Source: Branchiostoma lanceolatum (Eukaryota > Chordata > Leptocardii > Amphioxiformes > Branchiostomatidae). Taken from it: DNA of 64,000 nt. The notes beneath the pieces are model-generated. The model made no database searches. It was not told the origin of the DNA and saw only the letters and a list, made by a program, of their open reading frames with translations. This document shows, one piece after another, positions 1 to 11,798 of this stretch (the stretch's first letter is position 1; every line of letters begins with the position of its first letter). The stretch lies in assembly GCF_035083965.1 (NCBI RefSeq), contig NC_089723.1, forward strand, positions 39,005,193 through 39,069,192, in the 5' to 3' direction. The position numbers and the translations under genes are program-made.

Positions 1-135
1 GTTATGGCCACTTTTGATGCAGCATATGTGTACCCACACATTGCCAGAACATGTGTTATTGTGCTGCTATACCTTACGTGATATTTCTGACGCAATTTGT
101 AATGATATAAATATGTAACTGCTCAGAAAACTCAG

Positions 136-3100
136 GAGGAGACGGACCCGTGATCATTGAGCCGACAGCAGACCCTAGAAGCATTGTTGGGATGCGCACG
201 ATCGGCCCCGTGTTGGACACTATGGAGCAGGGAGGAGGGCTGACACTGGACCAGTGTGACCTCACCAGGAGCCAGCTGACACCTGCAGAGCGGGTCCGGG
301 ACATGGTGAAGATGGTAGAAAATCGTTACCAGCTGGGAGCCGCGGTGGAGATGTGCTGCCCGGAGTTTGTGGATCTCTTCTTGAGAGAGAAACGAGGTAC
401 GCCGTCAACTAGTCTTCTCATGTCTGTGAGACTATAACTGGGTAATATTCATTGAACCGCTTCTTCAACAATGTCCATAATCCGTTAACGTTATTTGAAA
501 AGGTGAATCGCTATATTTATAACAGTGTAGATCAAATTGTGCTATGTATTACACAGAAGAAACCCTGCAAATATATCATGAATAAACAAAGGTTCAAACA
601 AACAAAGTAAATCCATTCATGATTAAGAATATTATTCCTCAACTTCTTGCAGGAAAAGAGCTTGTCATCCTCCACACAGGCGACTACACCGACAAGTTCG
701 TCCTCCCTCTCCAGACAGCCGCTTTAGACGCAGGTGTGCCTTGCCACACGGAGACCATCACGTCTGCTGACTCCATCACGGAGAAAACAGTGGAACACCT
801 GCTCAACACGAACAACAGAATGGCTATTCTAGTCATCACGCCAGACGCCCTAGATCAGAAGCACTGGTCACACCTCGACTACGAGTTCCCAGTTCGGAAC
901 GAGAAGCTGCTGCTGCCCATCCTTCTGTACCCGATGCAAGATAAGAACAAAGAGCGGATGGTCCGGGTGCTCCAGCAGCGGTCTCCCGTTCTTGCCAACA
1001 TGGAGCGTGTGGAGATCCAAATGGAGGGGAGGGAAGTGTCAGAAACGAAGCTACAGGAAATCATTCAGAAGGTATCTATGACTTATTCACGCCAACCAAA
1101 TGCCTTACTTTCTTCATGAATTGACTCCTATGTGAGTGTTTCAAGGTTTCTAACGTATTTCCCCCAATCTTTTCCAGGTCATGACCGATGTAGAAAGGGG
1201 TGAGTTTCAAGCATCGACATACTACTTGAATTTTTTTCAATGATTATAATTTTGAAATGAATTTCAAACATGAACAGTAATTAGATCGTTGTAAGAAGGA
1301 CAGATAGAAATTCAATTTTCAAACGGACAGGAAACACACTGTGCCCAACATTCGCCACTTATCTTACCTGTCATCCTCTGTAGATTTTCGGCTAGTACTG
1401 GAAAGCATCTTCAGTAGGCTGGACGAGACAGATGTAAGACTACTTCTGCGGGCGTGGTCAGCGCGTACTAGTCAAGACGATATTCCAGAGATCAAGACTC
1501 CACAAGACCTGAAGAGGGCAATGGAGAAGACTGGGTGTTTCAGAACTGGTGGGTACTGGCTTCTCTCTTACACAGCGTTGTAAAATGGCACGTATAGTGC
1601 ATGTCTAAAACCAGGCTTCAGGTTGAAGCGTTCTCGAATTTAAGAAGCCAATTCACAATTACATCCCCCACTTACGGTCGACTCCGTGTCTAACCTTCCT
1701 ACAAAACGTGGAATGGTTTCCAGGTTGAAGGTTTATAAGAATGATCAGCGGTTTTACAATATTATCAAATGAACGTCTTTCGTTCCTTAGGTGACCTTGG
1801 AGTGCTGGAGAAGGACATGATGGCGGCTGGGATCAGCTTTCCTCTTATCATGCGAGACATTCCAGGTTGGTTTGACGTTTATCAGAGTAGCGTTAGGATG
1901 TGTCACAAAAAGAATGAATGTTTACCTTATCTGAGATAAAACAATGGCAGCTTTGAACAAAAATATTAGCGAGACCAATGGAAAAGATCAAAACATCGAT
2001 GGAACTGTTGCAATTTTGTAGACCGAGATTCTTGCATGGAACATGGCGTCATCTGAACGACCATTGTTCACTTTGATTGCAACGCGCGATCAGCAGCTGT
2101 CTTTCTATGTTCTTGAAAGCACCCGGTAGACTCTGTCCACATTGTCATTTCTTCATGATAATTACCTTGACCATTTAAACATTTTTAAACCTAAAAAAAG
2201 TAGTAGTTGACTATAACAGTGGATCAGCAAATGTTGATATAAACATTTTCTTAGGAGTTCCAGACGAGTTCCAGTACCCGAGGACAAGAGAGGCTTCAGT
2301 AGGACCAGCGGGCGGAGAAGTGGAGATTCCCGGTTTTGTCAAGCTTGTTGTACCACCAGGTGCCCTTCAGCAAGAAACGATGATTACCGTCTCAACCGTG
2401 GACGTTCCCGGCATATTGAGGGGTCCTGAAGGCGTCAACTGGATCTCCGGCTACCCCTGGTCCCTGGGTAAGGACGCATGTCCACGGGAGCTACTGGATC
2501 AGGTGCTGTTCTCCCCCGCTGTTGATGTCAACCTACACGGTGCACAGCTGAGTGGACCCGTAGAGCTAGAGACGTGGCGGCCTTCTGGTTCTGAAGGGAT
2601 GGGGTGTCTTCTACTAAAGCATCACGACGGAGAAGGCTGGACAGATATCACAGCTTCGACCATACACCATATACATCCGGACAGAATATCCATTTCCCTT
2701 CAGACCTTCAGTCCTCTGGATATTGTGTGGGCTCCAGTAGACTTGGCAATCAGAGCAGGAAAGTGGATGGTGGATGCGCTGTGTTCAAGAACTTTGAATT
2801 GTTCGTTTGCAGCGTACGTCGAGCCCGACGTAGAGGACGCGGAATTCCACGTTGTCTGCAGAGACCAGAGTGTAGAAACAGAGGAGTATCTCCAGAACTT
2901 CTGCAGATGTGGAAAGAACGATGCAAGATTCGATCTTTATCATGGAGATAAAATACATGTTGCTGTTGATGTTCATGGAGGCCAAACGAAGACCGAGGCT
3001 ATGGAACTACGGGCCACACACTGCTGTGATGGAAATGGTCAAAACGTTCAAATGCTGTTGGATAGGCCCCGTGGAAAGCGCCTTAAAGGTGAAGTAGTCG

Positions 3101-6047
3101 TCAGGACAACTCAGGAGAGAACTGTATGTCAGTTCGTTTTCAAGGAGGTAAGGTTTAACCCCGCACCTCCCCCCCCCAAAAAACCCCAAACGTAGCCTTT
3201 ACCGACTTCCGGGCGTGTGTTATTATTTTGGCGAAGGCTAGATTTCGCTTAATAGTTGCTTCATTATAACACAATTTTTACTCACCATTCGTTATCATTT
3301 TTATAGAATAAGTTAAACATTCTGTGTGTTTCCTGTTTCAGAGAGGCAATGCTATACCTAGTGAGTACATTTCGTTCTACTTAAACGATAGAATTAAAAA
3401 GCTAGCTCTTCTAGTTTTTACCTGAAATTCTCTGATATAGTTCAGAGACAGGTCTTTTAAGATATTTGCCATTGTAAATTGCCAAAGAGTGTAGTGTGAT
3501 TTGATTTGCCGTTTTGGGTGATAAGTACAAAGAGTTGATTACTTACCTATCATATCGTTACATAAATACCATGTCATGGTTGAGTTTAATCTATTACAAG
3601 ATCAACTAGTGTGAACAAGTTTGTTACATTTTCAGACCAACAGGATAAGCGTTATTTTTGTTGCCAAGGCCAACGAATTCTAATATCTCACTTGCTAGTG
3701 TTACGTTACGTTACGTAACGGGGGGTGCCCAAATATCGGACGTTTTTTTACGCGCTGGAACTCACGGCGCTCCATATTGCTGGTTGCCAGAGAATGGTCA
3801 TGTTTTAATGAATGAATTTTGAACACATTCATCTAAAGACCATACTTGGACAAAAAATGTATTCATACTGTTCATGGGCCCTTCATGCTCCGCGTTACAT
3901 GCGGAAGACGCTGTGAGACATTTTCACGAATGTACCTTCTGATTTAGTGCTACGCCAGATGTGCCTAACTTCCTACGCTTTGGTAATTTTGCTCTCTTCG
4001 GAAGTTAGTGATGAAGTTAGGGAAATGTAAATTAGGCTTGAAGTCTGCTATATTCTAGCTTTCTTTTGACCGGAAAATTTTGACTGTGTGCACTTCTCAC
4101 GTCATGTGAGAAGGGCTATATCTAGCGCATCCCAGTTCATGTTTCCACGGGAAATAGGCTACTACGCGGCCCGACGTACGTATTGAATACGGCCCGACTT
4201 ACGAAATCATTACGAATAAACGACACCGCTGACATCAACAATACTCCGTCTACTTATTGGGAAATATCTTCGCCATCTCTGTATTCAGTTTCCTTTTCAT
4301 AGACGGTACCAATCACATGTTAGAGCGTAAGAAAACTGTGCGTTGAATCGTTTCGCCACGATCGCGGCCCCCAAAAATGGCGGGAAAACAACGTCGTCAG
4401 ACGACAGCAATGTTTACGTTGTTTTTCTTTGGTCGGTTTTCTTCTCAACAAACACTTAAAGACCCAAATTTTTAGTGTTTTATGAAGTTATTTTTCTTAT
4501 GTGTATGATAGCTGTGTGACTTATGTATCTGCTTGGCACAGGTCGTATATTTAGGTGCCGGGCCGTCTAGCTACGCAGTGACCCTCTACTTAGCGCTACC
4601 ATCATTATTGTCAAAATACTACTTTTCGACAAAACAAGAAATGAATATGTACACATATGTTTTGAATGTAAATGACAATCATGTGCATGAACTTGGGTTA
4701 TTTACCTTCCTTATCAGCTTAGTTATTGGACACAAACACGGCGTACTTATGCAAAATAAGATCAGTAAAAAATCCGTGCGATGTTAGGGCGCGTCGATGT
4801 TCGGGCGCCCCCCGTTATATTCTTACTTCATGTCATGCTTTACGACAACGATTCCCCACATCATAGTACTGTAACATTATCTGTATCAGGTGCATCGGTG
4901 CGTCCCGCCGCGGCAGAAGACATCGACAGTGGCGTTTTGGTGTCAGAAGGTGCTGATGGAGAATCTCATCAAGGGCCCACGTTAGAGTTAGGTACAGGAT
5001 ATTTGTACTGCTTTTTGCTTTTAGTCAGGAATGAGACATAATCTTTAAAACAAACTGTCCGCTTTATTATGAGAGAAGCAGGACCGGGATAAATGGAGAG
5101 AATTGGTCCCGTGCATCCTCGCCACTAGTAGATGATGATGATCTTAAAACAACAACAAATATCTTGGGGTTCACGGCCAATTTTCTAATGTCAGTATTAC
5201 ATAGTCATTACGCACAAAGACGCCTCAGGCGATTGACGCACTGACGAGCAACGTCGAAGGCTAGGAAAACCTATACTTATGCTTACATCCGTTACTGCTC
5301 AGTTGCCATTGAGCGCATTCACTAAAATAACTAATGACTAGATGCTGCGATGTAAAAGAAATCACCAAAGTCTTGCAGTGGTCATGGTAGCATAAATAAA
5401 GTGAGCCCGATAAAGAAATCTATTGGAAGGAAGCTTCTTACGTGTTTTTTTGGTACCCTTTTGCTTTTTCTTTATACGTACGGTAAGGTGGCAACATCAT
5501 GTCAAAATTTCGAAAAAGATTTGTCTCTTGCCCACCACTCTCTCCAGGGCCGGTAAAGAAGACAAAATGTCCTCACCAAGACGATGGAGCAGGGCCAAGT
5601 GGCGTGAACACACACTCAGGTGCAAAAGGTACTAAAAATATCTACCCTATTCTTGATAATTCACATATAAATTGATTGTTGAAAATCACATATATTTGAC
5701 GTACAAACTTCAAAGGGAGATTTTTGTCGCTAATTGTATTTCAATATTACCCTAAGTTGTAATGACATTGATTTATGTTTGTTCCAGTTGACGTGCAAGA
5801 GGAACACTTTGATGACGTAATCAAAGAAGCCAGTGCCAGGTGGGACGACCTGGCCCGGAAGTTGGGGTTCAACAAGAACACAATCGACGTGATCCGAGAC
5901 TTGAAGCCGGACCAGGACAGCAGGTGCAGGGAAATGCTGGAGAGGTGGAGTAACAGGGAGGGACGGGAAGCTACTCTACAGGCTCTGCAGCAGGCACTCA
6001 TCGACATTGGTGAAACTCGGACAGCACAGAACCTAGGAGGATTGTAG
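136..6047 (+). CDS. CARD/TIR/DED/ZU5/UPA/death-domain protein (5' end missing)
   Basis: Ten exons join in consistent phase: 136-396, 653-1071, 1178-1199, 1384-1548, 1791-1865, 2255-3147, 3342-3360, 4890-4991, 5548-5628, 5788-6047 (TAG). They encode 765 aa, and upstream exon(s) lie outside because exon 136 starts in phase 1. Domains, in window residues: about 20-87 a CARD-like helical fold; 88-227 a TIR/SEFIR-like domain (ILHTGDYTDKF start, ITEKTVEHLL, ILVITPDAL, HWSHLDYEF, LLLPILL); 235-315 a DED (DFRLVLESIF, EIKTPQDLKRAME); about 325-430 a ZU5 (GGEVEIPG, LVVPPGAL, FSPAVDVNLHG); about 435-612 a UPA-like beta region; 613-680 low-complexity linker from three small exons; 680-765 a classic death domain (WDDLARKLGF, CREMLERW). 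ZU5-UPA-DD is the core known from UNC5, PIDD and ankyrins. The added CARD, TIR and DED point to an innate-immune or cell-death scaffold in the cytosol. The domain calls are by eye; the CARD and UPA calls are the weakest. Confidence 0.82.
3718..4815. mobile_element. 1.1-kb non-autonomous DNA transposon with TA duplication
   Basis: The ends are inverted repeats: ACGGGGGGTGCCC at 3718 and its near-complement GGGCGCCCCCCGT ending at 4815. TA flanks both sides (3716-3717, 4816-4817). It lies in the intron between the 19-nt exon (3342-3360) and the exon at 4890 of the death-fold gene, ending 74 bp before the latter's acceptor. No transposase ORF is present. A shortened, inverted copy lies at 33191-33854. 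TA duplication and G-rich ends fit a Tc1/mariner-like or other TA-targeting MITE. Confidence 0.8.
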
Positions 6048-7290
6048 TCCTTGTTATTTCGTAAGACAAGATAAAGGTGATCTCCTTTTTATCTAGTACT
6101 TCTGCTCATCTACTCTAATGCAATTAGTTTCACAACTTTAAAATCAACTTGCCAAATGAAATGAAAGGAGGCCGACAGCATACCAAGTTCATCTTACATC
6201 ATATTGTATCTGAGAGGGATGTTAGTAGCTTAACCTCTCTTTCAAGTCTTTGCAATGATTACACGTGTTCTGATTCGCTTTTATTTTAAAGACGTCATGA
6301 TCTGATCAGCAGAGAAAGCTTGTCTTCTACTGACGTATGGTGTGAACAACAATGGGTTCCCTTTCGACATTTTGGTTGAAAAAATATTTGGTTGCATGAT
6401 GGTTAATTCAGCAAATCTCTACTATGTAGATCAGGTTTCTATAAGACTAATCTATTGTACATACTTGAAAATAACATCAATTTGTGACAGCAATTGACTT
6501 CCTGTTATTCTTATGATAAGCAGGTTTAGATTTATCGTCTCTGACAGCGTCAGATGTTTAAGACAGCATCCGTTATATTTGAACAGCAACTGTGAATTAG
6601 TATCTAAGAACAGGTGGAACTAGTATGTAAACGTCATATGTAAATGAGTACTTTAATAGATTGTCATTGAACGTTGAACTTCTTTCTTTAAATCTGAGCT
6701 ATTTTGAACCTTTTGAACTGTTTTTTCTACGCAGTACCATGTCCTAGTCTGTACTAGACTGAACGACATTGGAAGTAGCAGCGTGTCTAAAATCTAGACA
6801 TTTTAGTGTCTCTAACGTTACTTGCATGTTGGGTCTTGTTTGTGTGTTCGAGTAGTTTTACATGTACATGTACATGTATGCAGAAACCTGAGATGTGTGT
6901 CCGGGTGAAATTGATATGGCATATCAAGGCAGGGTAATCACCGTTCCTATGTTATTGGGTCTTTGTGGTCGAAACTGCAGGCATAATGAGTATAGAAAAT
7001 GTACTATTTGGGTTAGGAGTACAAATAGTACGAAAATATTTTTTTAAGAATAAGAATGAGAATAAGATGGTATTTTTGTAATTGCTTGTCATAAATGTAA
7101 ATCCAATTGACATCAGACCTGCAACTAAAATTTTCATGTCACGTATCTCAGATTTGCAACTATATGCACCTATTCAACGAAGGAATTAATATCAGATAGC
7201 ATGCAGGTCAGACGGGTAATTGTCAGCCGTTGGTTAAATAAGCGCGGTTTACTCCTGGACCAAATGTCAACTTCAAGGATAGACATTGAA
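5999..7290 (+). repeat. 3' flank of the DD gene, source/partner of a recent duplication
   Basis: From the last about 48 bp of the DD exon (5999) through 7137 this DNA is almost identical to 11799-12937. The homology then continues, more diverged, from 7155-7280 to 26305-26400 on the far side of the 13-kb element. It contains no supported gene, only 3' UTR and intergenic DNA. Matching short ORFs in both copies (6343 and 12143 regions) are shadows of this repeat. Confidence 0.85.
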
Positions 7291-7620
7291 ATTCATTGAG
7301 ATACAAAAGATGAATGTGTGTGCAAATTTAGTCTTAGCTGTCATCATAGATGTTAATGCTATTTATCATATTGTGTTCAAAATGAGGCATTTCAGCTTTA
7401 TACTTATAGAATTTATAACTTCAGCCATTATAGCGTTACCAAAGTCGGAGTAACAAACATCTTGTCTAGTCAAACCGTTCGAATTTTAGTAATACGAGAG
7501 ATAAGATATAACAATCACACCATGTGAGTAATGTGCATTTCTCTCAGAAATAAAAGAAGCTTTGACCAAATACATTTGACGTCTTTATTGTGGAAGTTAA
7601 TCAAGGTCTATCAAAAAAAG
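7291..7620. other. Intergenic, nothing recognised
   Basis: AT-rich sequence with no splice-consistent exon, RNA gene or clear repeat. Confidence 0.5.
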
Positions 7621-7626
7621 TTAAAA

Positions 7627-8668
7627 CAAGAGTTCCACGACCTCATATCTCCATGAACAATTCTATTCATGCAAATGACTTACACATTTGCATAATATAT
7701 GCTTGGTCATGAACACCTTTATCTAACTTACACATGTTGCAATATTGACAGTCCTATAATTTTCCAATGAGATGAATTATGGTGTTTTTGCATTAATTAT
7801 GCAAATTAGGAATTTATCTGCATAATTGGCATCTGTTGATGCTCCACTTTCCATAAACTACAATTGTTACATGTATTTGAGTCTGATGATGGAAAACACT
7901 GCAAATATAGATTTTCCTAATTATCTATGCAAATTAAGTCACAATTGGCATAATTTGCACTTCATTACGTATATCTCTGTCTAAGCTACCTGCATACTAA
8001 GTATCATATTGACAGTCCTATAATTTTCCAATTAGATGAGATATTGTGTTTTGCATTAATTATGCAAATTAGGAATTTATTTGCATAATTGGTATCTGTT
8101 GATGATCCACTTTCAATAAACTACATAAGTTACATATATTTGAGTCTGATTATGGAAAACACTGCAAATATAGATTTTCCTCATTAGCTATGCAAATTAA
8201 GTCTTAACATAATTTGCACTTCATTGTGTACATCTCTGTCTAAGCTACATGTATACTAATAGTAGGTACAAAGTAAATATCATGGAAATCCGTCGTTCCT
8301 TTGTTCAGTTATTATCCTTAGAAGATTTTCACGATAACGCCCCTGCAGTTCCAGAGCAAGCTGCCAGGAGGTCCAAACCCACACCACGTCTTTATTTTAC
8401 CACAAGCTATCTGCCAGCAAAAAATCAAGACCATAGCACGTCCAGGTCAAGGATGCTGCAGTACCAAGGTCACATACCAGGGGGCCCAAAATCGACCTTG
8501 AATTTTGGCTTCATAGCACCTGCCCACATACCAAATATCATCGTAATCCATCAAGAGGTTCTTGAGTTATGCTGACTACAGTAGTCCGGAAACACAAACA
8601 GACAAACAGGCAAACAGACAGACACACAAACACACCCAAAACAATATCTCCATTTTCATGGAGATAAA
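7627..8668. repeat. AT-rich interspersed repeat with internal tandem duplication
   Basis: The block starts near CATATCTCCATGAAC and ends near ATTTTCATGGAGATA, a short inverted match. Within it a unit of about 265 bp occurs twice in tandem (about 7740-8005 and 8008-8255), sharing ATTGACAGTCCTATAATTTT and TTATGCAAATTAGGAATTTA. The 3' third (8400-8660) resembles 31440-31765 and part of 37010-37100, with shared AGCACGTCCAGG/AGCTCGTCCAGG and TGCAGTACCAAGGTCAC-type words and an AC/AGAC-rich tail. No coding capacity is seen. Confidence 0.65.
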
Positions 8669-10285
8669 AATTAACAATGGTTCCAAGTAGGTTTCAAGCT
8701 TTGCAGCATTTTATGACTTGATACCAACAAATGATCGTCATGAAACAATTTTCATTACGAAGGATAATCTAAAAGGTGTTGATCGTAATCTAAGAAGACA
8801 TTGTGTATTTTCAGCAACCGACAAGAAATCATTTGGCTACAACAAACGCCAGTATTTCTTAAAACCTGCTGTCATATAAAGAAAGGTTCATTATTTATAA
8901 CGTTAAGTAATAATGAAGAAGGCCTTGAAAGGACCTTCTGAAATATCATTTGCAACGTCACGGCCGACGACATACCAACTGACCATGCAACGGTGCCCAA
9001 TATCTACTTCTGATTAGTTCTTCTTTATATCTCCCTAGCTAAGCAATTGTAGGATTGCTTATGTCATTGAGCTCTTTCCATATATGCACATAGAATCCAA
9101 CCATACTTGTTGGTACAGATACAAACATTTGTTTCTGTGCCAACAAATTAGCCAGTATTAACCATGCGGTCCGAAACGTGATTAATGAAGACATTCACCG
9201 AAACATCGACTAAAAATAGACACACTTGGTTGTGTCAAGGAAAACATCCTTGGTTGTGTACTAAGAACTTTTTTTATCAACTATTCACAGATGTATATGA
9301 TTATGCTAATTGCTTATACGTCTCCGAGATAGATATAAATTCCATGAAGGGGGCTTCTTGGAAGCCGTCGCTGTGACAAGGTAAACTCACCTGACGTGAC
9401 AAAAACACGCAGGTGTAGTGTTACCTATTTATACCTGTCGCGTGACCTTTACACCCTGCACTGACGTCAACAAAAGTCAAGGGTTATCTGAGTAGCCAGG
9501 TAACAACCTGGGGCCAGCAGGAAGGGGCGGGCACGACTGGCCCTACGACGACTGAAGTCAACTTCAAGTCCCGGCCACAAAAACATCCCTTTCTTGAAGA
9601 AACAGTGTATATGTAGAACCACTTGGGAAGAACTTGGGTAAGGCAGTCGTATTGGTCTAGCCTCTGATAACATGAAGAAGCTAAGGTACATGTAGTAGCC
9701 GTTTTTGTTGAGGGGGGTGGGGGCTGGTAAACAAAGCACCGGTTTATGCGCACACACAGGGCTAACGTAGCGCTTCTAAACATTGGCTTCAATAGGATCC
9801 TAGAGCCCTGGGCAGTGCAAATTCTTGCTACACAGACTAGGCCCCTTCTTTGGTTGTTGTGGTGTTTTGCAAAACGTTAACTTATGCAAAGTGCTTACTG
9901 TTTAGAACCTTAACTGGCTGAATGTGTAGACTGAGTAAACAGCGTTCCTTGTGGTTTTAGCAAACATTCTAACGATGTTACTGTAAATTATGCGTTGTAG
10001 ATTACATTGTCCATGAAGGAAAGGGAACCTCACAAAATATCAGAGACCGTCAGGAGGGCATGTGCCACTGTAGTACCTTTACCGTTCAGCCATGCGCAAT
10101 TTGTGTAAGCCTTGAGAGCCTGAACGGTCATTTAGGTTACCACACATTATGCCTTTGTATAAATTCCTGTTATCTACATTCTGTGAAATTGATGTATTGT
10201 TCTGATTTCATCATCTGCCTTAGGTATTCCCAATGCCTGGTGACGCACCTATTCCGTAACACATCCGAATTGAGCTCTGTACAAC
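8669..10285. other. Intergenic upstream of the CARD-DD gene
   Basis: No exon with homology is seen. The stretch just before 10286 would hold the promoter of the CARD-DD gene, but I cannot identify a TATA box. Confidence 0.4.
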
Positions 10286-11578
10286 ATGGCTGGTAAGATT
10301 ACGAACTATTATTGACATCTTCTTAGTTTCACCATTGGTGTGTTGTTGGTTTATACCACCCCTAACTTTACAGACTGGACTGCCAAAGAAGAACTTTACC
10401 CTTACCGCAAGAATGGTAATACGTCACTCGAAGATGTTAACATCATTTGACGAAGATATCAATATTTAGGTCGCGGAACTCTAGACTCTAACTGACATGA
10501 TTTTTGGAATGATAGCGAACGAACAGAACAGAAAAGGACAAGTTGAAGAGTATGTTGTGCATGGTTGACCTTTTAAATAGTGTTCAACCATTCGCAACTT
10601 TTGTCCATTGTAAGTTGAGTTTATGGCTAGATTAGTTTAACATTCATTAACAGTGCAATGTTAACACTTCCTTTTACTCCCACAAAATCCGTAGAAACTA
10701 TAGAAGACTTGATTAGAAACAACTACACCCTTCTCACGAAGAGACTGCAAGTTGAAAAACTGATTCCGCACTTCATCGAGAGGCGATTTCTAGATTTTCC
10801 CGACAAGCAGATCGTCATGAGCAAAACAACCACGCCAGGCAAGGCCGAGGCTCTGCTGGAGCTCCTGGCTCAGAAGGGCTCTTGTAAGACCGAGGAGTTT
10901 GTGGAGATTTTGAAGAAAGCGGACCACCGGCATGTTGCAGATGAACTGAAAACAACGAGCACGCGAAATGAGACTACGAAAGGTAAGACCATGTTGATGT
11001 GATTATATGGATGACATCGGCGCACATTCGTCCGTTTAAAATAAGTTTTAATGCTGTAAATCGTACAAAGCAGCTGCGAAATGAGAAAATAAAATCTGTA
11101 AATTGCAACAAAATATTTGGAAGACGGATACTAATGTCTTGGAATAGGAAGAAGAAGATGTAAAAGAACAAAAATGAAGAATCTATTATTCGGTATACCA
11201 TACTCTGTGTGTTCTAGTTTTGTTCTTCCTTCCTTACCACGTAAATTTCATAATGAAGGTAACTTTTTTTTGCCAGAGTCGCAATGACATTGATTTATGT
11301 TTGTTCCAGTTGTCGCTGACGTGCAGGAGGAACACTTTGATGACGTAATAATCAAAGAAGCCAGTGCCAGGTGGGACGACCTGGCCCGGAAGTTGGGGTT
11401 CAACAAGAACACAATCGACGTGATCCGAGACTTTAAGCCGGACCAGGACAGCAGGTGCAGGGAAATGCTGGAGAGGTGGAGAAACGGGGAGGGAAGGAAA
11501 GCTACTCTACGTGTCCTGAAGCAGGCACTCATCGACATTGGTGAAACTCGGACAGCAGAGAACCTAGGAGGATTGTAG
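10286..11578 (+). CDS. CARD-death domain adaptor (CRADD/RAIDD-like architecture)
   Basis: Complete five-exon model, phases all consistent: 10286-10292, 10374-10415, 10516-10549, 10654-10982, 11310-11578 (TAG), giving 226 aa. The ATG sits in CAACATGG, and the first exon holds only seven coding bases. Residues about 43-127 form a CARD (TIEDLIRNNYTLLTKRL, LIPHFIERRFL, AEALLELLAQKG, EFVEILKKADHRHVADEL). Residues about 142-226 form a DD (WDDLARKLGF, IDVIRDFKPD, CREMLERW, LKQALIDIGETRTA). Human CRADD has the same order and similar length (199 aa) and links a death-receptor or PIDD DD to a caspase CARD; that role is inferred here. The DD exon is a near copy of 5788-6047 with one extra isoleucine codon. 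The neighbouring ZU5-DD protein is a plausible partner. Confidence 0.88.
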
Positions 11579-11798
11579 TCCTTGTTATTTCGTAAGAAAA
11601 GAAGAAAAGGTTGATTTAGTGACCTACTTTTTAACTAGTAGTTCTGCTACAATAATACAATTAGTTTCACAACTTTAAAATTACGTCACCAAATGAAATT
11701 AAAGGAAGCCGATAACTTATCAAGTTCATCTAACATTATATTGTATCTGAGAGGGGTGTTAGTAGCTTCACCTCTCTTTGCAATAATTACACATGTTC
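11579..11798 (+). repeat. Older diverged copy of the DD-gene 3' flank
   Basis: This segment is a diverged version of 6048-6270, sharing TCCTTGTTATTTCGTAAGA and ATATTGTATCTGAGAGGG. It breaks at ACATGTTCT, where a second, nearly identical copy of the DD exon tail begins. It therefore belongs to an earlier duplication layer than the DNA that follows. Confidence 0.75.
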
